Position numbers and translations under genes: made by a program
The notes under the pieces: generated by a model
What the model was told of the DNA's origin: nothing
Database searches by the model: none
What the model saw: only the letters and a program-made list of their open reading frames with translations
Assembly: GCA_036877525.1 (NCBI GenBank)
Contig: JAZGTH010000142.1
Coordinates: 310,001 to 374,000 of the forward strand
Reading direction: 5' to 3'
DNA length: 64,000 bases
From: Chromobotia macracanthus
Lineage: Eukaryota; Chordata; Actinopteri; Cypriniformes; Botiidae
Part shown: positions 12,070-23,496 of the stretch, one piece after another
How positions within the stretch are numbered: position 1 is the first letter of the stretch
Layout of the letters: every line of letters begins with the position of its first letter

Positions 12070-13071
12070 CAGTGCATTTAGAAAGTATTTAGACCCTCTT
12101 CACTTTTTTCAGTTTTATGTTGCAGCTTGATGCCTCAGTTGTTTACATTCATTTTTTCTCATTAATCTACACTCAGTACCCCACACAACAAAGTGAAAAT
12201 TTTTTTAGAAATGTCTGTAAATTTATTTCAAAAATACACAAGTGTTCAGACTCTTTTCTTAGTGCCTGGTTTCCTCCATATGTAACAGTTAGAATTGAGG
12301 CCAAACAGTTCAATCTTGGTTTCATTAGACCAGAGAATCTTGTTCCTCACAGTCTGAGAGTCCTTCAGGTGCTTTTTTGCAAACTTGAAGGAGGCTTTAA
12401 TGTGTTTTGCACTGAGAAGATGCCTTTGTCTAGCCACTCTGCCATGAACTGTAGATGGGTGGAGGTCTGCAGTGATGGGTGTCCTTCTAGAACTTAGTCT
12501 CATCTCCTCACAGGGTCTTTGGAGCTCAGTCAGAGTGACCTTGGGTTTCTTGGTCACCTCTCTTACTAAGGCCCTTCTTCCCCGATTGCTCAGTTTGGCC
12601 AGATGACCAGCTCTTGGAAGATTTCTGGTTGTGCCAGACTTCTATTTGAAAATTATGGAGGTCATTGTGCTCTTGGGAACCTTCAGTGCAAGAATCTTTT
12701 TTGTAGCCTTCTGTGTCTTGCAACAATCCTGTCTCTGAGCTTTGCAGGCATTTCCTTGACCTCATGGTTTGGTATTTGCTCTGATATGCATTATCAGCTG
12801 TGAGGCTTTATTTTGAGGGCTGTGTGATCACGACCTGAGCTAAATTTCAAGTGTTGTTGCAAAGACTCTGAATACTTATGTCAATGTAATATTTCAGTTT
12901 TTCTTTTTAATAAGTTTACAGACATTTCTAAAATTCTGTTTTCACTTAGTCATTATAGGGTACTGAGTGTAGATTAATGAGAAAAAAACTTTTCAAATGA
13001 TTGTAGTATCAGGGTGTAGCATAACAAAATTGAAACAAGTGAAGGGTTCTGAAAACTTTCTGAATGTGCTG
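12070..13071 (-). mobile_element. Tc1-like transposon, about 1.0 kb, decayed
   Basis: TA target sites flank the element (12068-69 and 13072-73). Terminal inverted repeats start CAGTGCATTTAGAAAGTATT on the left and, reversed, CAGCACATTCAGAAAGTTTT on the right. The minus strand holds transposase fragments: HGRVARQRHLLSAKHIKA and ILWSNETKIELFGLN (12246-12557), with further broken text to about 12800. Catalytic continuity is lost. It lies in intron 3. Confidence 0.85.
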
Positions 13072-13363
13072 TAAGTATAATATTGTATTTCCAAAACCCT
13101 GTTTCTTCAGCTCATCTGCTGTATTTAAATTGTGTTACTAAGATTGTCGCAGTGCATTTTAAAATAATTATTCTCCGTAATTGCACATATACCTCTGTCT
13201 TTGAATTGGGCCACAGCAGCATAATATTGCTGTCTGTCTTGTGAAACAGCCTTAGTGTCTGGAATTTGTATAAGATACCTTTCTGTCTATTAATTACGCC
13301 TATGTAGACAACGGGCCATAATAAGAAATAAATGTAAAAAATGCTGACAATTTTTTCATTCAG

Positions 13364-15059
13364 AAAAACAACAGCTCCAATGCAGATTCACCATAGAAGC
13401 TTGAGTACAGTCAGCAACTGAAATCTGCTCCTGAGAAGAAAGGTTCTGACCATGCTGCTGACCAGCATGCCACAACCCCGAAAACGTATGCTAGATCTGA
13501 CCCCATCTATGCTAGATTTCTACCTTTAAAAGTTAGAAATAAAGACAACCATATTCTGTTTACAAAATATCAGATTGAAATTCTTCAGCTGGATATTTAT
13601 ATTCTTTGTGTAGATATTGCCTATTCGTCTTTTTAATGACATTTTTACACTACCAAGTATTATTATTTAATCTGTTAATTCCCAAGTTTAGTTCCTTACA
13701 TAGAAGTAGAGAACAGCCATAGAGTTCTCAATAAAATGATTTTAGTCATTTTAATCATAATATTAATAGGTTTTAAAAGGTTTACATGTGGAAAGCCTGA
13801 TTTTTTTTTATTGAAATGGCAAACGTATTTTGACTTCACAGAAATCAAAATCAGCAACCTCAGAACATTATGGATAAGAAAATGTCTGACCAACACAGCA
13901 GACCCGAGGTAATAATAAATATAAATTACTATTATCCATAAAATCTTAATTTGATTAAGATTTATAAAACTAATAATCCTAATGAAAAAAATGATTTTGA
14001 ACACTTCTTTTATCTAGAAGAATTTAGGTGCTAGTGGAGAGTCCTCGCTAAAGGCTGATACAGTAAAACAAACGGAAAGTAATGATACACAAGTCAAAAA
14101 AGATGGTGAATGTGTCTTACCTCCAAAAAAGTATGCATAAACATACTCTTAGAAATTGTGCATGTTTTTCCTGGGATATTAGTTTGTTTTATGTAATTTT
14201 TGACTTACAGAAATCCGGCATCAACCCAGCATATAAACTCCAGAGACAGACTCATTTATTTCCACGCAGTTCTGTCAAAAGATTTCAAGTTTGACCCAGA
14301 ACAGGATCAAATACTCATAAGGGCTGGTAATCACATTGGGGACTGGGGAAATGATTTGGTTCGCCTCTCTGTGTCTCGGTTAGTTTGATAAGTGTCTGTT
14401 TTTCTTAACCATCTATGATTAGTCATGATTAGAACTAGTTGTATGTAAGAATATTGTGTTTGCAGAGATCTTGGAGAACATGGATTTCTTGTTGAAGGAA
14501 AGTTTGTGTGGAAAAAGACCAAGGCAGAAGCTGTGTCCATACCTTACAAGTATGTTGTGTATAAAGCAAAAAAGAAGATGTACAATTATGAATACATCTA
14601 CAAACTGGATTCAAATGAAACCACCAACTGATGTCTGTTTGTCAAACCACATCTTCTGAATGATGAAGGTAGCTGAAGTTCATCAGAGGTCTGAAGTATT
14701 TCCAAATGTTCAAACTTTTTTGTATTTAACAGACCTGATCTGTTAATTTGTATATTGCAGGAGAATGGCATCAGTATGACGACATAATCTGTGCAGAACC
14801 ATCTAAGAATATGTTTCAAAAATGTAAAGATGCCTTTAAGTCTGTTTGGCCTGAGAAGCGAAAAGATGTAATCCAGGGAAGAGAAATTGCTGGTTCATTC
14901 ATGCTGGACACTATCTTTGACCTCTTAAGAAGCTGGAGCCAAGTTAACCTTAACAATTTCTTTAGTCAACTCAGACAATTTTATGAAGTCTATGGAAACC
15001 CTTTTGTATTTGAAGAGAAACAGATGAAATGGTTCTCCCTGGATTACGGTGCAAAAGAT
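13364..15059 (+). pseudogene. rnf213: rnf213 exons 4-9: N-terminal linker and CBM20-like module
   Basis: Exons: 13364-13485, 13842-13908, 14018-14130, 14211-14378, 14466-14668 and 14761-15059. Phases agree throughout (cumulative frame checked). Exons 7-8 encode the family's carbohydrate-binding-like beta module (YFHAVLSKDFKFDP, IRAGNHIGDWGND, VEGKFVWKK, YKYVVYK). Exon 9 gives EWHQYDDIIC and continues into the helical region. Two nonsense codons interrupt it: TAG at 13394-13396 in exon 4, and TGA at 14629-14631 where the family has an Arg in an N-R-C-L-F context. The latter is consistent with a CGA-to-TGA CpG transition. Translation from the exon-1 ATG would stop at about residue 280. Confidence 0.8.
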
Positions 15060-16599
15060 GTAAGTTAATCATATTTGTTCCAGTATACATTGAACACACT
15101 CATTACACATTGAAGGGGTGATCTCATGAGGAAACAGTGTTCTTTTAAGCTTTTTGAAATATTTCAGATCTTTTGAGATGTTTTCAAAACGCCATAATGG
15201 AATTAGTTTAAACTCATGATTGTCTGCTACAGTATAAATTGGTGGGTGATGCTGTATTGGCTGATAACTGGGAAAATTAAATTATTACCTCCTACAGTTT
15301 TTTTGTCAAACTTGGTCTTTTGTTCTAAAAAAATCTTCAGACCATGGTTGACACATTTTTGCTTTATGCGCATATTTTTCACTTAGCATTTCTCTGTATT
15401 TTGGCGTCCATAAAGGTTGTGGAGGTGTGTTGCAATGGCTAAAGATTATTAGAATGTTGTTGGTTCAAATTATGGGGTACATCTTTTTTTCATTTTGTCA
15501 GCTGTTTTTCTGGACTGACATAACTGAATCATTTTCATTAATTAAAACGTAAGTTAAGTTATTTTGGTTACTGTGTCCCCCATCCTCTTTGTCTCTGTAC
15601 CAAATCCTAGTCAGTTGCTTACCTGGCTGGCAATTTAGGCATACTTAGACATTAATGTGGTTAACTTTAGTGCTTAATATGTAAATTGCAAGTTCCTGGA
15701 ACAAAGCGGGGTGATGGATCCATAGTGATTAGAGGAGGGTTGGGGGGTAACGGTATATTTAAGCAAATACATTGGTGGACCAACTTAAATGATTAACAGG
15801 TTGTATAAATTGCTTTTATAACTGTGTACATGATAAAAAAGTGAAATCAGCACAGAAATGCCACAGGAAATTAGGATACAGAACCTTAAGAATTCCTTTA
15901 AAAGTTGTATTTATGCAGTATTTAAATATTAATACATGTAGATTTGAATTAATTAAATTAATTGAAATACATAGGTAGTGCTTCATAAAATATCCACCAC
16001 ATGAAGCAACATTCTGTTGCTTTACATGCAGTAGCTTTTATAACAAACAATAAACAAAATACAGAAATACTAATTCAGCATATGAAATTTTGCAATTATT
16101 TAAAAGTTTAAAATTTACAAAAAAATTAGTTTATTTAAAACTCAATAACATCAACAATTGACTTATTTTCATGCATATTTATTACAGTCACATTATCGCA
16201 GAAAAACAAAGACGTTATTCATCAGAATAATTCTGATCCTGAAAAATGCAAATCTTTTAAAAGGATATGGCAAGTTACTGGTGCCATATATTATTGTCTT
16301 TTTAATATAATATAATGTTATATATTATACTTGATTATATATTATACTAGTTTTTTGATTAAAAATATGAAGACTGCAGGTCAGGATATGTCAACTTTAC
16401 GTCAATACACTTTGTTTAGGAGGAACAGAAAATAGTTATATTTATATGCAAGTTTGTGCTTATTAACATCTAACATCAGACTCTATTTTGAGGTACCATT
16501 TTCATTTTAAGTTGCCGTAGAAGGCAGCTGCATACATAGACATTGAGTCAACTCAGGTTTTCCAACCATAGAGTCCATGTTTGTAATTTATATCTACAG
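15060..16599. other. long intron; one or more stalk exons expected here not found
   Basis: The family has several helical-stalk exons between the segment ending GAKD and the one opening at 16600. None is recognisable here. The intron is AT-rich, with a weak tRNA-like stretch (possible SINE head) near 15425-15475. Loss by deletion or by sequence decay cannot be told apart. Confidence 0.4.
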
Positions 16600-19198
16600 C
16601 AGTGGTCTTTACACCTTTATTCCCTCACCAGCTTGCCAGATATGGTGGAGGATCTAATCAAGAGAGTGAGAGCAGAGAACATGTCCAAATGGATTCTCGT
16701 AATTCCACTGCTACATCTTCTCAAAGGCACTTCAAAACCATTTGAGCCTGTGTTTAATAAGGTCAACTTAAATTTTGAACAGAGCTGGGCTGGCCTGCAG
16801 GGGCTCAAATCAGCTAAGGTACAATCCACCAGAAGCCAAGAACGAAGGTATCTGTCTATTCAAATGTTTTTGTAAACTATATTTCAGTGGAAATTACTAC
16901 TAAAATGGTAAGTCTTCAGGGTTTTTGATTATTCACTTGTAAGTGCTGAATGGATTTGTTTTAGAGCCCTTTTGAATCTTATGGAGTCACATGCACATTT
17001 GGTGAAGGTGGACAGACTGCTGGCTCGGTCATGGATGTACCTGATGACCATAGATGAGTTAGTGGAGTGCAGCTCTATCATCCATGTAGAGCTTTTGGAC
17101 ATTCTGCAGCTTTTTACCATGAAATGTCCGGCTGACATACGATACGATTGTTACACAGTGAGTGTTAAGCCAGATTTTAAAAAGTTTGCCTTCATTTTTC
17201 AGTAGAGAATTTATGACTTTATTTAATTGAGCAGACTTTTTTGCAGTGTTTTATCATTAAAAAACAATGCAGCAGTTGGCTTTTTATGTACATCTCTTTA
17301 GATTGTTTCAGATACTCTGGCACAGATTCAAAGTCAGTTGCTCGAACAGGGATACAGGTAAAGTTTTTCCACAAAAGAGAAATCTTTGTCAAAATTGTTT
17401 ACTTATAGATTAGAGCCTTAAATGAAGTGGCAGTCATCAGTACTCCAACTAACTTCCAGTACTCTAACTTCCAACTCATGTTGGAAAAATGGAGAACATA
17501 ACCACAAATGATTTAAATTTATTTCAATTACACTTTGTACATTTTTTTTCCATGAATTTCATGATGGCCGTTAGTAAATTAAATTTTTGGTTAGAATTTT
17601 TGGTTGATATGTCTGATTTGTGTTTTTAGTATACTGTATTTTGTAACATTTATTACAAAGATATTGGATATTAGGCTCATTCCAGTAAGTTGCACTTTGA
17701 TGTGTCATTTATTGTTTTTAATATTAGAGGCACAAATCCAATGTTTGACCAGTACAAGTTCAGTGTTATTATACAATACAGCACCTAACATAAGATTAAA
17801 CAATAGTATTCACAATAATGTATAATGGAAACTACATCAAATATAAAATGAGTAAATACAAATAAGGGTAAGAAAAAAAACACAATTCCATTTTCAGTCA
17901 GCTTTCAGACAATACACACACAGGTTGATTTTAAAAACTTCAGATTTTAAGATCCTGTAATGAAAAGTAGCTAGTTTAGAACACATCTTTTGGAACACAA
18001 TGCATCTGTATCTCTTACAAAAAAAGAATTGTGTTTTTGTTTTAAGAATTTGTTCGTTGTTGTTTAACGTTGTGTAGCTGTCCCAATGAGGATTATGGCT
18101 TGCAGTGCCTGCAAGCCACCTGCAGACTTCTAGTAAAGATCTGCAAAGGAGTACATTATAACAGATACTCTGAAGATTTAACTGTTATTCCTGTTGCGTG
18201 CATGAACCTAGTGGCCTCTGTTTCCGAATTTGCCCAGGGTACTCATTCTGAGACAATATCATCTTAAAATTACCAGTTAAAGCCAATAGACACAATGTTA
18301 CAATTGACTCAATATTTGTTTAATCCCAAGACAATCCAAACACAACAAGAAGGTACTTTTTCTGAGAAGACTCTTGCATTGCTCTGTGAGGCCAAAGAAA
18401 CTGTCAGAGTGTGGATCAGAAACACTTTCAAAAACAAGCTTTTAAGCAGCATATGTTTAATGGTCAGTTTCACAACAGAGATTGAGGTAAGTAAATCAAC
18501 TACATTCAAACTAACCAATGGTAGCTGGCAAATGTTAGCTTTATAATTATTAATACATTGATGTTCAACTTTACAGATGTGGAATAACATTATAGCCTTA
18601 GATTTCAAGAGCAAAGGCTTTACTAAAGAATGGAGAGAGACCTTTACAAGAGACTTTGAGGGGAAATATCAACAGGTATTAATTACACAGTTTCAGTGTA
18701 CGGTAGGGTTTAAGATTAGGAATTTGTCCTTTGTATGGTTCTATTTAAAAACAAAATAATTACTGCATGCCGCATACTGATACAAAGGCAATAAAACCAC
18801 CAGGGAATAAATGTCATTTTCCTCACGTTCTATTCCTAGTGTCATGTAACTAGAATAAAGTTGTTTAACTTTATTCTAGTTAAGCAAAATGCATTTTTAG
18901 TTCAATTTTAGTGACATTGGTAAACCTTCTAACACAGTAAGATGAAACTTTGTAACATAGATGCTTATCTTTTTGAACTTGAAAAATGTGTGAGTTTTAA
19001 CCAGTGAACTGGACAACTGTGCTAAATATGCTAAATATGCACTATTAAAAACTATTTGTTTATACCTTATTTTAGGAAAACCATATTGATCAAATCCAAG
19101 CTTACTGCTCAAGCATTAAGTAACTTAATGTCTCCAAGCCCTATTTAGTGGGTAGTGTAGAAAAGTGTGCTCTCCAAACTGTTACCACAATATGCCAG
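16600..19198 (+). pseudogene. rnf213: rnf213 stalk exons
   Basis: Exons, approximate at some 5' ends: 16600-16847, 16965-17157, 17302-17357, 18078-about 18238, about 18331-18486, 18577-18675 and 19076-19198. They encode alpha-helical stalk segments, for example SWAGLQGLK, RLLARSWMYL, AKETVRVWIRNTFKNKL and VEKCALQTVTTICQ. These align in order with the RNF213 N-arm. Splice phase joins exactly where checked (AG|A at 16847/16965). The last exon has TAA at 19121-19123 where the family reads K-E-L, consistent with GAA-to-TAA. Confidence 0.75.
18847..18882. repeat. perfect palindrome, 16-bp arms, 4-nt loop
   Basis: Left arm TAACTAGAATAAAGTT, loop GTTT, right arm its exact reverse complement. It is intronic, with no element around it. 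One of three such short-loop palindromes in this gene. Confidence 0.9.
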
Positions 19199-19329
19199 GT
19201 AAAGAACTTTTTATTGTTCTCACTTGTCTTTCACTGTTCTCATACAGAATCATACACAAAATCACAAAAGCATGCAGCAGAACATTTATTACCTGTTAAA
19301 ATGAGATTAGGACTAAAACCTGGTTCAGT

Positions 19330-19440
19330 TTGAGGCCTATTTTTTGGGGGGGGGGGTTATTATTATTTTTAGGGCCCATGCACTGAAAGTGTGAAGGGCC
19401 CTATTGTTTTCTTTAGCTCTGCCCTACAGGAAGTCGGCCA
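19330..19440. repeat. G-run and dispersed fish repeat piece
   Basis: A run of about ten G's is followed by 'agggcccatgcactgaaagt' and 'gaagggccctattg', a string seen in a common fish interspersed repeat. Short fragment only. Confidence 0.4.
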
Positions 19441-19559
19441 TTTTGGTTTTAATGAAAAACATGCTGTGTGTGTCTCTGAAAAACGTTTAAATACACCAGC
19501 TGGAAACAGAAAACTTGCGTTTAATCAAGTCACTTCAGACTTGGTCAGAATAATGTAGA

Positions 19560-20270
19560 GGAATGGCTCATAAAAAGATGGTAGCATCACCTTTGAAGGT
19601 GTTGATGTAATATTTAAAGCCTACAAGGGAAATGGCAGTTGACGTCAAAATCATGTGCAAACTGGATCACAGTGATGACCAGCGGTAGATACAGAGAAGA
19701 ATCCAGCAGATTGAGCAGTACCATGAGCTCCATCTGGCAGTGGAGGCAGCTCAGGTGGTCATGATGGTTAAACAGACACTCTGCCTACAAGGAGACTTCC
19801 AGATCCTGCAGAAGCTGCTTATTACCGTAAGTCTAGTAACCATTACTAGACTTACGGTACCATTATGCTTCACCATTATGCTTCCTATTGTTAAAGATAC
19901 ATACTTAACAAAACCTATGATACTTTCTTTCCATCAGACACACTTGGACTTTAAAAAGGAGCGTCTAGACAGCATGGACAATCAGTTGATGCAGGCAAAA
20001 ACTGTACTTGTGGATATCACAGAATCCCATAGAATTTGCCTTCAGGAACTTGTCCTAAGAAAGAATTTTGTTATGTGGGTTAAAGTGGCTCTTGAAGGTA
20101 AATAAATGGGTACTTGCACTGGTAATTGAATGTGCTTTCTGTTTATGCTCTTTTGTAAGCAAATATTATTTCATCATATCATGCTCTTTATCAATTCAGA
20201 CATCAATGAGTTAAAAGTCTTTGTGGATTTGGCCTCCATCTCTGCGGGAGAGAATGATTTGGATGTGGAT
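19560..20270 (+). pseudogene. rnf213: rnf213 exons encoding coiled pre-AAA helices
   Basis: Exon to 19826 (5' end unclear, near 19570), exon 19938-20097, and exon from 20200 to about 20270. They encode the family string with IMCKLD, IQQIEQYHELHLAVEAAQ, LCLQGDFQILQKLL, then QAKTVLVDI and INELKVFVDLASISAGEND, which is among the best-conserved stretches of RNF213. The first exon has an extra G near 19627 and TAG at 19686-19688 in place of the family Trp (QR-W-I). The third exon loses similarity after VDV, and the conserved continuation (CFHDAV in the family) is not found. Confidence 0.75.
19823..19859. repeat. perfect palindrome, 17-bp arms, over a 5' splice site
   Basis: Left arm TACCGTAAGTCTAGTAA, loop CCA, right arm its exact reverse complement. 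The exon/intron boundary (attacc|gtaagt at 19826/19827) lies inside the left arm, so the donor is duplicated in inverted form and could be buried in an RNA hairpin. Confidence 0.9.
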
Positions 20271-21305
20271 GTACATTACCAGTGCACAAAACCAAGAAAA
20301 GGTTTGTCATTACTGTTGAAGTACAAATACACATTTTTCATACTATTCTTTGATGTAATTTTCCCTGTGCAAAACTAACTTAAAGGTACTGTATTTTGGA
20401 ACTTACATGTTAGTCAATAAATGTTTGCAAGAACTTCCCGCAATTTAATTGCTGAACTTACAAGAATGATTAAGCAGTAAACGTGTGTCTAATAGAAAGT
20501 GAAGAGTGGTAGACCTAGTTAAACAGACTACATGATCATTACCTAACACCTGTCACATTTATAATCTGATCTCTATAGAGATCCCTCTGTCTGGTGTTTT
20601 CTGTGTACTTATTCCTATATATGTTTACATTTCTGTTTACTATTTATGTTTACCTATTACTTACATGTTTGTCTATTTTATTATAATATACACATTATTA
20701 TAATTTACTCATTACTTATATAGCTTTATAGTCCCCCACAAAGTTAATAAATCCCTCCCATAGTCATCTACTGGGAATTCTCCCCAATATTAGTCCCTGT
20801 TTACAGTGCACTGTGTGTCTGTGTAATGTTACTGCTGAGAAACTTGGAAAATGTAATTAAAATAAGTGTTTCAAGTGTTTATTTTTATAAAAACACTTGA
20901 AGACGAAGGTGCATCAAATCGTTACCCTGTAAATCATAATTTAATTAAATCATGAATATGAAGATTTACATCTTTAACAAAGTTTGACAAGAATAAAATA
21001 TATTTTTGTCTTGGGATATAATTGTTGGTCAGTATCACACACCCCTACTTGGGCCATCTATTCTTTTATTACATTTCCAACATTAAATAATTCACCAGCC
21101 AATGAAAATTCTGTCATACTTATCCGCATACTTCCGTCATACTTATCTTCAACAAAAATGTTTAGAGTTTTGCAGACACTTGCAGTGACATGCTACAGCA
21201 GAACAATACTGATTTTTACTTCTCTTTACTGCCATTTAGTAGCAAGATTAATGCAGATACTAGGGAAATCTCAACCCTTGAATATTACTATTCCTTTATC
21301 TTCAG
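20271..21305. other. intron; conserved exon(s) missing
   Basis: In the family about 100 residues separate the ISAGEND segment from the next recognised exon. Nothing here can be read as that region. AT-rich, no clear element. The open frame at 20984-21352 is a chance frame running into the exon at 21306. Confidence 0.4.
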
Positions 21306-23400
21306 TTATGCCTGGAAAATATTCTAAAACTACAGATTATGGAAAAGCATGATGAGGGCTATGAGACACAAAGTTACTCTCTTAAAGACCTCCGGGACCT
21401 TCAGAATAAATTGATGCTAATGTCTGGCAAAGGAGATCAAGGACAATGTGAAGTTGATCGATTTTCCAATGTAACTTATCTCTTATTAGCAGGTTTATAT
21501 TGTTAGCTTTTTAGAATGTTTTTTTTAATTGTCCCTTAATTAATTTCTTTCCCATTTTCAGGTCTTTGCCAGTGTGCAGAGGTTGGCCTCAGCATTTATC
21601 AGTTTGTTTGCTGCTGGAAATCCATTGTTCAGACATTGGGAGGCTAACATCAGCTGTAGTAGTAAAGAAGCATGCATCATTATGGACTTTAACCTAGGGA
21701 GTATTGTCAGTGTTGTCATGATAGATGGTGATATTACCGAACAATTGCCGGAAGTCTGTAAGAAAATAGAGAGATACCTTTGTTTTTGGAAGGATTTCAT
21801 GGACAAGCAGAGATCTCGGTTTTACTACTTAAACTATTTTACAGCAGAACAGGTAGTCTACCTGTGCAGTCAACTCACCCAAAAAATGTGACTAGTTTGG
21901 AAGATCCTGTTCTTATGATGCTTTCCTTTATCAAACCTAATTGCTCCCTTTCAGATTTGAGGAAAGCTTGGCACAGGCTTCAGTATGAAGTGATAAAGAA
22001 GTGTCCTGAGCAACATGATGGTTTAGACTTTCAGACCTTTGTGGAAGTCCCAGTATGGTTGAGAATGTGATGGATAATGGGGTGCCCTGCCTGTCTGATG
22101 TCTTTGCAAATCAGTTGAGGCAAGCTAAGGGGCCAGAAAAACTGGATGTGGTTTGGAATTCTTACATGCGAGACATGAAACATTTCTTGCCAGACTCTCT
22201 AGATGTCAGAAGTTTTGGATATCTTCTTGAAATTTTGGCCAACATCCCCAGTGAATATGAAGGTGATTACTTGCAGGATGAGAGAACTGGGGTCATTCAT
22301 AGAGAACTACTAAATGGACTGGCTATTGGAAGACCAAATCTAATCATCTGCCCTTCCGATGCAATTTTGACATCTTGCATTTCAATTTACATGAGCAGTA
22401 AGTCTGAGCCTCTGCCGACCTATGATGAAGTACTTCTCTGTAGTGCTTCTACTTCATATGAAGACGTGGAACTGTTCCTTAGACGATGTCTTACAGCTGA
22501 CTATAAGGGACAGAAGATCTACACAATGCTGTATGTTGACCAGCTAACCTACGATGTGAGCTACAAAGTAGAGAGTTTCTTTCAGCGTCAAAAGGCACTA
22601 AGCAGAAATGATTACAGACTGGTGTTGATCTGCAGCTCTAACAGAGAACATACATACCTTCCCTCGGCTTTCAACCAGTTCAGATTGCACTTGGTTCGCC
22701 AAGAACCAATAAGCAGTATTCAGCAATACCTCTATAGACATTTTACAGTACCAGCTGACATATCCAGTGCTCCTGCCATGTTCAAAGACAGGCAGTTTGT
22801 GGGATTTGTGTCCTCTTAAAGATCAGGAGTTGGTAAGTATACATTAATTTAACAAATGTTGTATCATACTTAATTTATTGGACTACTTACACAAGTTACA
22901 CTTACACAGAATTTATGGCTTGCTGTATATGTACATTGATATAAATATGTTCTGTGGTGTATTCTAGGCAAATCACTTTACATTAGAAGAATGTATGTGA
23001 AGTTCAAGGCAATCACCAAGTCCTCACAGCTGAAGTGTATAAGGTTGATTAAGCTGATGAAATTATAAAAATAATTGAAAAATAATTGATGAAAATGTCA
23101 TCCTTCAGTCTTTGCTCAATAACTACAAAAAAACAAGCTTTTAGTCTATCATTTTGATATCACCACCGTGGTAATTTCCCATTGATCATTTGATATATGA
23201 ATATAAATGGTTGTTGCAGTTTTTTTTAGTATTAATCATTTTTAACATACTTGCAGGTGAAAAAAGGACTTCATGAATTTTTATTCAGGTTGTTAATCCT
23301 TGGATACCTCAAGGACTTAGAAGGAAATATGTGGAAAAGCAATAATAAGCACTTGTATATATTTGAGGTCCTGAGACCTGATGGTGGCATATCACAAAAA
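21306..23400 (+). pseudogene. rnf213: rnf213 exons leading into and through the first AAA modules
   Basis: Exons 21306-21470, 21562-22832, about 22968-23100 and 23257-23400. Signatures include DLQNKLMLMSGKG, SVQRLASAFISLF, LRRCLTADYKGQKIYTMLY and SAFNQFRLHLV. The Walker A-like SGVGK|S is split across the 22832/22968 junction. Lesions: one base lost from the A-run at 21881-21886, a shift near 22048, and TAA at 22817-22819 replacing the family Glu just before the Walker A loop. The next exon loses frame after KCIRLI and accumulates stops. The 23257-23400 exon is clean (48 codons, KKGLHEFLFRL). Confidence 0.8.
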
Positions 23401-23496
23401 GTAAACTGATATTTCATAAATTACATATATATTGCAAAAATGTAGAATTTTTTTGTCTTTAATTAGACATGTCGCTTATGGATTTCTTTTTTTAAG

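Noticed and set aside
14629..14631. TGA read as selenocysteine
   Set aside because: RNF213 is not a selenoprotein, the family residue is Arg, and other stop codons of different types occur in the same gene.
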